Counted from the stretch's first letter, positions 1-7,255 are shown. The stretch is DNA of 23,374 bases from DASYHQ01 sp038223165 (GCA_038223165.1 JBBRHE010000032.1:1-23374); one strand, 5' to 3'. Made by a program: numbers and translations. Notes: generated by a model from the sequence alone, not told the origin.

Positions 1-32
1 CCCTCGCACCGCCACCGTTTCCGCGAATTCGT

Positions 33-60
33 TTGACCGCGGCCAGACCGGTGGTACATT
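33..60 (+). promoter_or_regulatory. Candidate sigma70-type promoter
   Basis: TTGACC (33-38) and TACATT (55-60) are separated by 16 bases; CATTAT at 57-62 with an 18-base spacer is an alternative -10. The predicted start lies near 67-70, where a compact hairpin begins. This is a motif match only, and no gene lies directly downstream on this strand before tag at 625. Confidence 0.3.
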
Positions 61-66
61 ATCCTC

Positions 67-128
67 ACTCCCCGACTCTGTAGCGCGAACGGCGTACGGC
101 GCCCCGCATGGACAAGTCGGGGTTTTTT
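67..128 (+). ncRNA. Candidate small structured RNA ending in an intrinsic terminator
   Basis: The outer stem CCCCGAC (70-76) pairs perfectly with GTCGGGG (116-122) and is followed at once by six T (123-128). Inside it, 79-81 can pair with 112-114, 83-85 with 105-107, and GGCG (91-94) with CGCC (100-103) around a five-base loop. A promoter-like pair ends about 7 bases upstream. Together this fits a transcript of about 60 nt. The simpler reading is an intrinsic terminator for a gene that ends before the window starts. I do not recognise a known RNA family. Confidence 0.3.
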
Positions 129-206
129 CTGCGCCAAACCCACCCAAGCCCGAGCCCCGGTCATCTGTTTTTTCAGCCTTCAGCCTTCTTTTTCATCCTT
201 ACTACT

Positions 207-569
207 TTACTTCCCTCGATACTCACACGAGCTCGTACACGTCTCATGCACCACAATGCTCGTCAACAGCGGCAGAGAAGGTTTGATCTTGTCCCATAGC
301 CACTTGCTTAGGTTTTCCGCGGTCGGATTCTCCAGGCCTGCGATCTCGTTCAGGTAATAGTGGTCCAGCTGGTCCACGATCGGCGCGACGGCCGACTTGA
401 TGTCGCCGTAGTCGATCAGGAACCCTTTGGATTCCTCGACATCCCCTTCGACGATCACGTCGAACCGAAACGAGTGTCCATGCAACCGCCGACATTTGTG
501 GGCTGCGGGGAAGGTCGGCAGGTGGTGGGCTGCCTCGAAGTGAAACTGTTTGGATAAGCGGACGATCAT
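207..569 (-). CDS. queD: 6-carboxy-5,6,7,8-tetrahydropterin synthase / 6-pyruvoyl-tetrahydropterin synthase family (QueD)
   Basis: The 120-residue product belongs to the PTPS/QueD family, which converts 7,8-dihydroneopterin triphosphate to 6-carboxytetrahydropterin in the synthesis of queuosine and other 7-deazaguanines in the cytoplasm. The zinc ligands are visible as His16 in FEAAHH and His30/His32 in LHGHSF, and the expected catalytic Cys26 lies just before them. A conserved Glu lies in the HET segment near residue 109 and the protein ends CEYRGK. The ATG at 569 is chosen because the protein then begins MIVRLSKQFHFEAAHH as family members do; an upstream in-frame ATG at 644 would add 25 unrelated residues. 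No Shine-Dalgarno sequence is evident. A promoter-like pair puts the transcript start only about 5 nt upstream, so a near-leaderless message is possible. It is divergent from tag. No other queuosine gene is in view. Confidence 0.9.
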   Translation of the reverse strand: MIVRLSKQFHFEAAHHLPTFPAAHKCRRLHGHSFRFDVIVEGDVEESKGFLIDYGDIKSAVAPIVDQLDHYYLNEIAGLENPTAENLSKWLWDKIKPSLPLLTSIVVHETCTSSCEYRGK

Positions 570-580
570 CGAAACGGCCC

Positions 581-609
581 ATTCTATGGCGGGCGGCCCC
601 GGTTGGAAA
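581..609 (-). promoter_or_regulatory. Candidate promoter for queD
   Basis: Read on the minus strand, TTTCCA (604-609) and TAGAAT (581-586) are separated by 17 bases. The -10 matches consensus at five of six positions. The predicted start, about 574, is only some 5 nt before the queD ATG, so the message would be nearly leaderless. Confidence 0.35.
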
Positions 610-624
610 TATGCTCGCTTCCCA

Positions 625-1212
625 ATGACGGACACCACGATCACCCGCTGCGGATGGGCGAAGAGCCCGTTGATGCAAACGTACCACGACGACGAGTGGG
701 GCGTCCCCGTTCACGACGACCGCAGATGGTTCGAGTTTCTCATCCTCGAAGGCGCTCAGGCCGGCCTTAGCTGGGACACGATTCTAAAAAAGCGCGACAA
801 CTACCGCAGCGCGTTCGACGGGTTCGACGTGCAGAAAATCGCCCGCTACACCGACGCGAAGATCGAGAAACTTTTGCAGAATCCCGGCATCGTCCGCAAC
901 CGCTTGAAGGTCGCCGGCACGGTGAAGAACGCCAAGGCGTTCCTGGCGGTCCAGAAAGAGTTCGGCTCGTTCGACGCCTACATCTGGCCCTTCGTCGGTG
1001 GCAAGTCACTCAACCCCAAGCGCAAAACGATGAGTGACGTCCCCGCGACGTCACCCGAGTCCGACGCCATCAGCAACGACCTCAAGAAGCGCGGCTTCAC
1101 CTTCGTCGGCAGCACGATCGTTTACGCGATGATGCAGGCCACGGGACTGGTGAACGACCACCTGGTGTCGTGCCATCGACATAGAACGGGTAAGGGTGAA
1201 AAAGAAGGATGA
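625..1212 (+). CDS. tag: DNA-3-methyladenine glycosylase I (Tag)
   Basis: The 195-residue product matches Tag, a base-excision repair glycosylase that removes 3-methyladenine from alkylated DNA. Visible family marks are the N-terminal RCGWA with the first zinc-snap Cys, HDDEWGVP, the FLILEGAQAGLSW segment, and near the C-terminus the QATGLVNDHLVSCHRH block with the remaining zinc-snap His and Cys. The ATG at 625 is used because the protein then starts MTDTTITRCGWA like the family; an in-frame upstream ATG at 550 would overlap the queD start. The last residues (GKGEKEG) read into a purine-rich GATGAA repeat, so the C-terminal tail appears to have been extended by that repeat. The gene is divergent from queD with 55 bp between them. 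Confidence 0.92.
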   Translation: MTDTTITRCGWAKSPLMQTYHDDEWGVPVHDDRRWFEFLILEGAQAGLSWDTILKKRDNYRSAFDGFDVQKIARYTDAKIEKLLQNPGIVRNRLKVAGTVKNAKAFLAVQKEFGSFDAYIWPFVGGKSLNPKRKTMSDVPATSPESDAISNDLKKRGFTFVGSTIVYAMMQATGLVNDHLVSCHRHRTGKGEKEG

Positions 1213-1235
1213 AGAATGAAGGATGAAAAATGAAG
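1193..1235 (+). repeat. Imperfect GAAGGATGAA-type simple repeat
   Basis: This purine-rich tract repeats variants of GAAGGATGAA about four times at the 3' end of tag. A related pyrimidine-rich tract containing CTTTTTCATCCTT lies at about 177-199, past the end of queD, so the same word flanks the queD-tag pair in opposite orientation. Confidence 0.5.
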
Positions 1236-1258
1236 GGGAGCACGGCCCGTCCGCTCCC
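1226..1258 (-). terminator. Candidate terminator of the SRPBCC gene
   Basis: On the minus strand, just past the stop at 1265, GGGAGC (1258-1253) can pair with GCTCCC (1241-1236) across an 11-base loop. It is followed by CCTTCATTTTTCATCC. The stem is short and the T-run is interrupted, so the call is moderate. Confidence 0.35.
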
Positions 1259-1264
1259 GGGGCA

Positions 1265-1753
1265 TTACAGCGTCGCCACCAGCGCCGCGAGTTGGTCGGT
1301 GCACGTGCCCCAGCCTTCGTGGAAGCCCATCGTCTCGTGCGCTTCGCGGTCGGCGGCGCTCCAATGGCGTACCAGCGCGGTGTACTTCGTCCGGCCCGCG
1401 CCGGCGTCGTCGAACGTCAGGATGATCGTGCAGAAAGGCTTCTCCGAAGGCTGCCACGCCGACGTGTACGCGTCGGTCAACACCAGCCGTTCGTTGGGAA
1501 CCACTTCGAGGTACACACCGGGATTGGGAAATTCTTCCCCCTCCGGGCTGCGCATGGTGATCAGGCTCGACCCACCCACCCGCACATCCATCTCCGCCCG
1601 CGACGCCGTCCACGGCAACGGCGCGAACCACCGCGTGACCAACGCCGGCTCCGTCCACGCCCGATACACCTTTTCCCGCGGCGCTTCGATGATGCGCGTT
1701 AGCAGAAGCTCACGATCCGAGATAACAGCTGGTCCTGCAGCGTCATTGTCCAT
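1265..1753 (-). CDS. SRPBCC / AHSA1 (activator of Hsp90 ATPase homolog 1-like) domain protein
   Basis: The 162-residue product has the AHSA1-like START/SRPBCC fold pattern. It opens with RELLLTRIIEAPREKVYRAWTEP, then has LVTRWFAP, an EMDVRVGG segment, a central FPNPGVYLEVVPNERLVLTDA and a C-terminal METMGFHEGWG-like segment, here HETMGFHEGWGTCTDQL. The family forms a hydrophobic ligand cavity; members are often annotated as polyketide cyclase-like or stress-related and the ligand is usually unknown. The ATG at 1753 follows GGAGAGG at good spacing. The longer open frame to 1879 runs into repeat DNA and is not used. A weak promoter-like TTGACC (1811-1816) with GACGAT (1788-1793) lies upstream. 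It stands alone, tail to tail with tag. Confidence 0.85.
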   Translation of the reverse strand: MDNDAAGPAVISDRELLLTRIIEAPREKVYRAWTEPALVTRWFAPLPWTASRAEMDVRVGGSSLITMRSPEGEEFPNPGVYLEVVPNERLVLTDAYTSAWQPSEKPFCTIILTFDDAGAGRTKYTALVRHWSAADREAHETMGFHEGWGTCTDQLAALVATL

Positions 1754-1787
1754 CAACCTCTCCTCGCGGCCATCACAGCCGACGCGG

Positions 1788-1816
1788 ATCGTCCACGACG
1801 ACTCTACGGCGGTCAA
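1788..1816 (-). promoter_or_regulatory. Weak candidate promoter for the SRPBCC gene
   Basis: On the minus strand TTGACC (1811-1816) and GACGAT (1788-1793) are 17 bases apart. The -35 is good and the -10 poor. It lies about 35 bp before the chosen start. Confidence 0.22.
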
Positions 1817-1883
1817 GGCGATTGCGCATGAGGGGCTGACGTTAGCGGGATGGGCGGCCAGATGCTTACAGGCGCGCACCAGA

Positions 1884-2131
1884 TGTCATCCCGCGCTAAG
1901 CGGTAGCGACCCGAGGGATCGGTCCGCCAGAACGTTTCTCGAACCTGCTTCAAAATCTCCTTCTGCCCGTACCACGGGCGGCCCGCCCGTGTTTCCGTTC
2001 GCAAAGACACAGGCGGGCCGCCCGCGTTTTCGTTCGCAAAGACACGGACGGGCCGCCCGTGGTACGGGGTTTTCAAACAGCTTCTCGGCCGTCCGATCCC
2101 TTACATCGCTACCGCTCCGTTCGGGATGACA
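1884..2131. repeat. Nested inverted-repeat element (MITE-like or REP-like)
   Basis: The outer arms start at TGTCATCCCG (1884-1893) and its complement (2122-2131). They share two further blocks in order: GCGGTAGCGA (1900-1909 with 2106-2115) and GGGATCGG (1915-1922 with 2093-2100). Nested inside is a second inverted repeat, 1967-1992 with 2042-2067, matching at 25 of 26 positions and built on CCGTACCACGGGCGG. Its interior carries a direct repeat of CGTTCGCAAAGACAC followed by a GGGCCGCCCG core. No transposase is encoded, so it would be non-autonomous or simply a dispersed palindromic repeat. A degenerate relative of the inner element lies at 17677-17744. Confidence 0.75.
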
Positions 2132-2164
2132 ACTTGGCGATCGATGTTATTCGTCAGACCGTGG

Positions 2165-2230
2165 GTAGGGTGGGCACTGCCCACCGTTGATCGTGGGGGT
2201 GGCGTAGCGGTGGGCGGTGCCCACCCCTAC
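2165..2230. repeat. Inverted repeat with GTAGGGTGGGCA arms
   Basis: The left arm 2165-2186 and the right arm 2208-2230 are near-complementary, with one single-base indel and one mismatch, around a 21-base loop. Each arm itself contains a GGTGGGC/GCCCACC palindrome. It is unlike the neighbouring nested element in sequence, so it is a separate repeat family. Confidence 0.6.
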
Positions 2231-2421
2231 ATAACTCAATACGATGGCCTATCTGCGACGATGCATTCAGCCTTGGGGTCGTCACACGGCCCGTGATCCG
2301 GTGGATGGTGGAAAGAGATGATAAAGCGGCGCATCCAGACATTCGCGGCAAGGGCATTGGCAGATCTGCATTCGGTCGGCGGCGTTCGGTACGTGCGCGT
2401 TGTTTGCTCATAAGTGGAAAA

Positions 2422-2550
2422 GTGCGCGCGACGACGCTCTGGCGCGCAACGCTTGAATTGACATTCCAGAAAAATTCCTCCGTCGATTTCCTAGAGGGAA
2501 TGGCACGTCGGTCATGGACAGTGCACGCCGCGGTGCTTTGGCGCGCACTG
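2422..2550. repeat. Imperfect 30-bp direct repeat spaced 99 bp
   Basis: Positions 2422-2451 and 2521-2550 match at 22 of 30 positions. The best-conserved part is GCTYTGGCGCGCA. The interval includes TTGACA (2458-2463) but no matching -10 at normal spacing. The function is unknown. Confidence 0.35.
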
Positions 2551-2743
2551 GGTGCGGGAGGGGTAGGGAACGTTGTACGAGTGGATGGCGAACGTCATCC
2601 GCGATGATCTTTGGCAACTGAATACGCGGGGTGTGTCTCGAACAGGGCGTGAGAGACCGCGCGATTATGTCGTAGCGGGCAGAAGCGGTTCGGGAAGGGG
2701 GTCGTATGGATCGCGGACGGTTTGTGTCGTTTGTCGTCGTTTG

Positions 2744-2776
2744 TATGTCGGTTCTATGTCGGTTTCAGGTCGGTTT
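2744..2776. repeat. Three tandem 11-bp units
   Basis: The units are TATGTCGGTTC, TATGTCGGTTT and CAGGTCGGTTT in direct succession. Looser GTCGTTTG words precede them. This is a minor simple repeat in a gene-free stretch. Confidence 0.5.
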
Positions 2777-2994
2777 GCTGGGGGATGGGAAGACGTAATA
2801 GTTTGCAGCCAATGAGGTTAAGGAAAACGGAGGCGTCGAAACTTTTTTTCGTCGTCCGGAGGGGTCGCCGGGCGCTTGCAAAGGAGTTAGGTGTCGGGAG
2901 GCGACGGCAGGACGAGGGGCAGGCGCGCGGAGGCAGAGGCTCTCCCCTACTGGGGTTGCATTCGGCATTCCGGAATCTGCACTCGCCAGTCGGC

Positions 2995-4659
2995 CTAACT
3001 CCAACCCTTGCCGTTCTTGCGGGTGCCACAGATCGCGACTTCGATGCCGAGTGCATCCGCGAAGGCGGCCTTGGCGAGCATGGCTTTGTCGGCGGCTTCG
3101 GCGCTGGTCGCGTAGACGACCTGGATGTGGTTGGCCTTGTGGCGGGCCATCATCTGGTCACGCGTGGTGCCGTAGGTGACGGCGTGCATGATGGGCCATT
3201 GGGGGGTCGTCGCGTCCCAGCGGCGTTGGGTTTCCTCGGGTGGCAGCGCGACGACACCGGCCCGGCCGAGGTCCATCTTGAGCTTACCGTCGGCGACGAA
3301 GATGCGGCTCCAGACGATCTCACCCGGCACGCTGTTGCCCTTGAGCGTGCCCCCACCCAACCGGAAGTACATCGCGGGTTGGCGCTCGCTGCTGGCGTTT
3401 TGCCAACCACCAAAGTGGGCCGGTGGGGCAGAGCCACTGATGAGGAAGACCCACACGTAGTCTTGAACCGTGCCACTGCGATCGATGTCACCCCAGCGCA
3501 GGTCGTGCAGGGTGTTCTCGACGGGCTGACCCATGGCTTTGTGCAGGCGATAAGTGAGCAAGCCATCGAGCCCGGCGCATTCGTCGACCTCGTTGAAGTG
3601 CGGAAGGGGTTCACCAGCGTAGAGGACACGCTTGCCGTCGCGCGATTTGACCGGTGGACGGTCGGCGTTGTTCAAAGTGCCTTCGACGAGGTCGCTGGCA
3701 GGAAGGAGGTCCTTCAAGCCCTGCTGGTACTGAATGCCGATCGTGTGACACCCAAAGTCATCCGCGATGCGCATGGCGGCGATGTAGGTCTTGGCTTGCA
3801 GGAGGATCTGGTTCTCGGTCAGGTCCGTCTCTTCGTTCTGGCCGATGACGAACGTGAGGCCCTTGTCGCGATACCACTGGATAACGTCTTGTGCCTCGGC
3901 GTCACTGACCTGCGTCGTCTCGTAGTAGAGAGCGGACTGGCTGAGGCGTTCCTTGTACACACCGGTGGGGTGAAGGATCTCGTCGGGGATGATGGCGTTG
4001 TACATGCCCATGCACCCCTCGTCGAAGATGCCCATGATGGCCTTCTCGCGCTTCAGTTGCGACGCCAGCGCCAGCGCGAGCTTCTGTTCCTTGGCGCCGA
4101 CGTTGACCTTCTTCCACTTGGTGACGTGGGTGGTCTTGTGCTTGGCGTGACCATCCTTCAGCCACGTGCGGAGGTAGTCGCGGAAGTACTCGTCGGTGAA
4201 GTCGTCGGACCAGATGGTCGAGTACTCGACACCCGCCTTGGTCAGCGAGCCGTTGAGGTTGAGCATGCCGACCAGGCCCGGCCAGGTGCCCGACCAGTTG
4301 GCGACGGTGAGGATCGGGCCCTTATGGGAGATGAGACCATGAAGCAGGTGATGCGAGTATTGCCAGACGCACTCAGCGACGATGATCGGCGCGTTGGGGT
4401 CGGCGCCGGCGAAGACGGCCATGCCTTCCTTTTGGCTGCCGATGAAACCGTGCTGTTCGTCCTTCTTGTAACCATGCAAGCGGACGACCTCGAATCCAAA
4501 CTCTGCGATCACCCGACCCAGCGCATCTTCCATCTTCTTCTGTTCCGGCCAGCACTTCTGGTTGGCCAACTGACGAAGGTCGCCGTTGGCGACGAGCTGG
4601 ACTTGCTTCTTACCGAGTTTCGGGTGTTTGGCGATGGCTGGCTGCAGATACGCGTTCAC
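2995..4659 (-). CDS. L-fucose/L-arabinose isomerase family protein
   Basis: The 554-residue product resembles L-fucose isomerase-type ketol isomerases, which interconvert an aldose and a ketose with a divalent metal in the cytoplasm. E. coli FucI is slightly longer at 591 residues. Visible marks are the N-terminal Rossmann-like segment with AECVWQYSHHLLHG and NWSGTWPGLVGMLNLNG, a central IMGIFDEGCMGMYNAI, and a C-terminal HKANHIQVVYA that may carry the metal-binding His equivalent to FucI His528. I cannot assign the other metal ligands with certainty or choose between fucose, arabinose and another sugar. The start is GTG at 4657-4659 after GGAGGA at good spacing. It has its own promoter and a palindrome in its leader, which suggests induction by a substrate. 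It is the third gene after a DUF485/acetate-type symporter pair on the same strand, but 99 bp away from it. Confidence 0.8.
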   Translation of the reverse strand: MNAYLQPAIAKHPKLGKKQVQLVANGDLRQLANQKCWPEQKKMEDALGRVIAEFGFEVVRLHGYKKDEQHGFIGSQKEGMAVFAGADPNAPIIVAECVWQYSHHLLHGLISHKGPILTVANWSGTWPGLVGMLNLNGSLTKAGVEYSTIWSDDFTDEYFRDYLRTWLKDGHAKHKTTHVTKWKKVNVGAKEQKLALALASQLKREKAIMGIFDEGCMGMYNAIIPDEILHPTGVYKERLSQSALYYETTQVSDAEAQDVIQWYRDKGLTFVIGQNEETDLTENQILLQAKTYIAAMRIADDFGCHTIGIQYQQGLKDLLPASDLVEGTLNNADRPPVKSRDGKRVLYAGEPLPHFNEVDECAGLDGLLTYRLHKAMGQPVENTLHDLRWGDIDRSGTVQDYVWVFLISGSAPPAHFGGWQNASSERQPAMYFRLGGGTLKGNSVPGEIVWSRIFVADGKLKMDLGRAGVVALPPEETQRRWDATTPQWPIMHAVTYGTTRDQMMARHKANHIQVVYATSAEAADKAMLAKAAFADALGIEVAICGTRKNGKGWS

Positions 4660-4687
4660 GAGGGAGTCCTCCGGGGGGTTTCAGTTA

Positions 4688-4705
4688 ATGATCGAGGTCG
4701 ATCAT
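4688..4705. promoter_or_regulatory. Perfect 18-bp palindrome, candidate operator
   Basis: ATGATCGA (4688-4695) and TCGATCAT (4698-4705) form a perfect 8-2-8 inverted repeat centred on GG. It abuts the predicted -10 and covers the predicted transcription start of the isomerase gene. A repressor dimer bound here would block initiation. Confidence 0.45.
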
Positions 4706-4734
4706 ATCGTAACGCCCCTTCGAATCGTTGGCAA
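4706..4734 (-). promoter_or_regulatory. Candidate promoter for the isomerase gene
   Basis: On the minus strand TTGCCA (4729-4734, five of six to consensus) and TACGAT (4706-4711, four of six) are separated by exactly 17 bases. The predicted start is about 4699, leaving a leader of about 40 nt before the GTG codon. Confidence 0.45.
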
Positions 4735-4758
4735 AGCGATTCAAAATCGGCTGTTTCA

Positions 4759-6489
4759 CTAGACTGCGATGCGGTAATTGCTCTTGCGCGTCAGCAGGGA
4801 CACGACCACGAGCACCGCGAAGCTCAGCGGGATCGTGACCAGGCCGGGCTGACTGAAGGGCATGTAGCCGTCATGGGTCTTAATGCCGTAGAAGTTAGCG
4901 AACGCTTCTTTGGTCAACAGCAGCCAGGTCACCGACCCGAAGGTGCCCACGAGGATGCTGGCGATCATGCCCTGCTTGGTCGTGCCGCGCCAGAAGAGCA
5001 GCATGACGATCGCGGGCAGGTTGGCGCTGGCAGCGACGTTGAAGGCCCAACCGACGAGGAAGCCGACGTTGAAGTCCTTGGCGAGAATGCCCAGAACGAC
5101 CGCGATCGCGCCGACGACCACCGACGCCCACTTGGCGGCGCCGACCTTGGCGTGGTCGTTGAGTTTGTGTCCCATGACCGATTCGATCAGGTCGTGCGCG
5201 ACCGCGCCGGCAGCGGCGAGGATCAACCCGCTGACCGTACCGAGAACCGTCGTGAACGCGATCGCGGTAATGAGCGCGAACGGCACGTCACCAAACGTCC
5301 GGGCCAGCAACGGCGCGGCCATGTTGGAGTCGGCGGGGTCCATGGCGCCACTGACCATCGCGCCCAGGCCGATGTACAGTGTGAGCATGTAGAAAAAGCC
5401 GATCGAGATGATGCCCACGACCGTCGACTTGCGGGCGGCTGCGGCGTCCTTGACGGTGTAGTAGCGAATGAGGATGTGCGGCAGCGACGCAGTGCCGCAG
5501 AAAAGGGCGAGCATGAGCGAGATGAAGTCGAGCTTCTTGACCAGTTCCGGCGAACGGATGCCGGTGAAGTATCCGCCGGGCACCAACTGGTCGGACCCGC
5601 GCACTTCAGTGCCCACCCACATGCCGGCTGCGGGGTCCTTCTTCCACTGCAGGATGGTCGCATCACTCAGCTCGGCGATGAACTCGGACGGGCCGAGCGG
5701 CCCGGTGACGATCTTGCCCCCTTCGAGCGCCGTCACCTGCCGGGCGGAGGTCGGCGGTTCTGGCGTGACGCGCGTGGCGGCGAGTTGCCCGGGCGCGACC
5801 GTCACAGAAGCGGCACCGTCGGAGGCGCGTTCTCCATTCACGTTAATGCCGTTAGCGAGGATTGCGACGACGAGCCCGGAACAGAAGACGACGAGCAGCG
5901 AGCCCTTGATGAACTGGACCCACGTCGTGCTGACCATGCCGGCCGTCACGACGATCGTGATGACGACGCCACCCACCACGATGACACCGAGGGCATGGTT
6001 AAGATCCAGACCATGCCAGTTGTGGGCCGGCAGATGAAGGAGAGCCTTGAGCAACGAGCCCGCGCCAACCATCTGCGGAATGAGGTAGAAAATCGACACC
6101 ACGAGCGTGCTGATCGCAGCGGCGAGCTTGATGCCCTTGCTGTTGAATTTGGCGTCCAGCGCATCGGCGAATGTGTACTTGCCCAGGCGTTTGATCGGCT
6201 CGGCGATGACGAACAACGCGACGACCCAACCAGCGAGGAAGCCGATCGAGTAGAGGAAACCGTCGTAGCCGTAAAACGCGATCATCCCACAAATGCCAAG
6301 GAACGACGCGGCCGAGAGATAGTCCCCGGCGAACGCGATGCCATTGACAAACCAACCCACCTGTCCGTGGGCGGCGAAATACCCACCGGCGGTCTTGGCC
6401 TTTCGACCGAGCCAGAACGACAGGCCAAGTGTGAAGCCCACGAACATGAGGAAGATGACAATCGCCAGGACGGACGTTTGTTGAGGCAT
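4759..6489 (-). CDS. Sodium:solute symporter, ActP-like (acetate/monocarboxylate)
   Basis: The 576-residue product is an inner-membrane sodium:solute symporter (SSS family) close to the acetate permease ActP. It has many hydrophobic segments and the ActP-like stretch GIAFAGDYLSAASFLGI (near 50-66), then IGFLAGWVVALFVIAEPIKRLGKYTFAD, IPQMVGAGSLLKALL and STTWVQFIKGSLL. Between about residues 215 and 320 lies a polar insertion rich in Ala, Pro and Thr, presumably an extramembrane domain; ActP itself has no such large loop there. The gene follows the DUF485 gene with 57 bp between them, the same order as yjcH-actP. The ATG at 6489 has no strong Shine-Dalgarno sequence, so translation may depend on the upstream gene. 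The true substrate (acetate, propionate, glyoxylate or other) is not shown by the sequence. Confidence 0.88.
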   Translation of the reverse strand: MPQQTSVLAIVIFLMFVGFTLGLSFWLGRKAKTAGGYFAAHGQVGWFVNGIAFAGDYLSAASFLGICGMIAFYGYDGFLYSIGFLAGWVVALFVIAEPIKRLGKYTFADALDAKFNSKGIKLAAAISTLVVSIFYLIPQMVGAGSLLKALLHLPAHNWHGLDLNHALGVIVVGGVVITIVVTAGMVSTTWVQFIKGSLLVVFCSGLVVAILANGINVNGERASDGAASVTVAPGQLAATRVTPEPPTSARQVTALEGGKIVTGPLGPSEFIAELSDATILQWKKDPAAGMWVGTEVRGSDQLVPGGYFTGIRSPELVKKLDFISLMLALFCGTASLPHILIRYYTVKDAAAARKSTVVGIISIGFFYMLTLYIGLGAMVSGAMDPADSNMAAPLLARTFGDVPFALITAIAFTTVLGTVSGLILAAAGAVAHDLIESVMGHKLNDHAKVGAAKWASVVVGAIAVVLGILAKDFNVGFLVGWAFNVAASANLPAIVMLLFWRGTTKQGMIASILVGTFGSVTWLLLTKEAFANFYGIKTHDGYMPFSQPGLVTIPLSFAVLVVVSLLTRKSNYRIAV

Positions 6490-6546
6490 GTTGAGATGAT
6501 CCGCGAAATGAGATGGCTGAAGTGGAGCGTTGTGTCGGTGATTCGA

Positions 6547-6810
6547 CTACGGCGCGACGGGGCGTTTGCACAGCAGCATGTAGATGATCGCCATCACGAT
6601 CGCCGCAAGGATGAGCCCCATGCCGTAGACGATCGCGAGGTTGAGCCCCCCGAGCATGGGGCGGGCCATCCACTCGTACTTGAACGTCACGATGGCGACG
6701 AAACCTGCGTAGAGCAGGAAGTAGAACAGGAAAAAGACGATGCCCAGGCGGGCGTTGTGAATCGACGATTCGTCGACGCCTGTGTCGGGCTTAACTGTAT
6801 CTGCATGCAT
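6547..6810 (-). CDS. DUF485 small membrane protein (YjcH-like)
   Basis: The 87-residue product has a short polar N-terminus and two hydrophobic helices (about 24-44 and 56-78), the second ending MLLCKRP, which is the usual pattern of DUF485. Family members are encoded directly before ActP-type symporters and are thought to assist or stabilise them. The ATG at 6810 is preceded by GGAGG; the open frame continues further upstream to 7023, but that part overlaps the divergent DUF3467 gene and is not used. It forms a two-gene unit with the symporter. Confidence 0.85.
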   Translation of the reverse strand: MHADTVKPDTGVDESSIHNARLGIVFFLFYFLLYAGFVAIVTFKYEWMARPMLGGLNLAIVYGMGLILAAIVMAIIYMLLCKRPVAP

Positions 6811-6925
6811 GGGGGCCTCCGAGAGAATTGCGCGGCCGGGTAGGAATGTAACACAAGTCGGCGTGACAGTAGACAAACGGATGGAATTACGCACAATCGC
6901 CGCTCCACAAACGGAAAGGACAACG

Positions 6926-7255
6926 ATGTCGGAAACGCAAGCAACAACAACCGGTGGCGGGGACGCACAGCAGAACGTCCAGGTGAACCTCGACGAGCGC
7001 GACCTGCGCACGACGTTCGCCAACGCCTATCGCATTCACACGACGGCCGAGGAGGTCGTGCTCGACCTCGGCTTCAACATGCCGAACCCCAACCCCGCCG
7101 GTGGGGGTCAGTCGCTGCTGTTCAAGGTCAACGAGCGCGTGGTCATGAGCTACGCCAACACCAAGCGCCTGGCGATGTCGCTCGGCCAACTCGTGAAGCG
7201 CTATGAACAGCAATTCGGTGAGCTGCAGATCCAACCGGGCCAACCCAAGAAGTGA
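6926..7255 (+). CDS. DUF3467 domain protein
   Basis: The 109-residue product matches DUF3467: a variable polar N-terminus, FANAYRIHTTAEEVVLDLGF in the middle, then VNERVVMSYANTKRLAMSLGQLVKRYEQQFGEL near the end. The family is a small soluble protein of unknown function found widely in bacteria. The ATG at 6926 follows GGAAAGGA at good spacing; an in-frame upstream start at 6782 would overlap the divergent DUF485 gene and gives a non-family N-terminus. It is transcribed alone, divergent from the symporter operon and convergent with the hldE-like gene. Confidence 0.85.
   Translation: MSETQATTTGGGDAQQNVQVNLDERDLRTTFANAYRIHTTAEEVVLDLGFNMPNPNPAGGGQSLLFKVNERVVMSYANTKRLAMSLGQLVKRYEQQFGELQIQPGQPKK

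Larger units (their letters stand above)
1880..2994. other. 1.1-kb stretch without a convincing gene, rich in repeats
   Basis: No open frame here resembles a known protein or carries a good ribosome binding site. The frames present are low-complexity, Arg-rich readings of repeat DNA. What can be seen is a nested inverted-repeat element (1884-2131), a second inverted repeat (2165-2230), a 30-bp imperfect direct repeat (2422-2451 and 2521-2550) and three 11-bp tandem units (2744-2776). The rest, including 2780-2994 beyond the isomerase stop, shows nothing I can name. Confidence 0.6.

Noticed and set aside
1813..2076. Minus-strand frame of 87 codons in the nested repeat
   Set aside because: It is a translation of the palindromic element (HGRPV...GGPP...AGRPWYG), not a conserved protein.
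2293..2607. Plus-strand frame of 104 codons in the gene-free stretch
   Set aside because: No ribosome binding site, no family resemblance, biased composition, and it crosses one of the direct repeats.
2722..6843. A 1373-codon open frame on the plus strand opposite the isomerase and symporter genes
   Set aside because: It is antisense to genes with clear family motifs on the other strand, its translation is a low-complexity run of Arg, Asp, Val and Gly, and no domain is visible. Such long shadows are common in GC-rich DNA.
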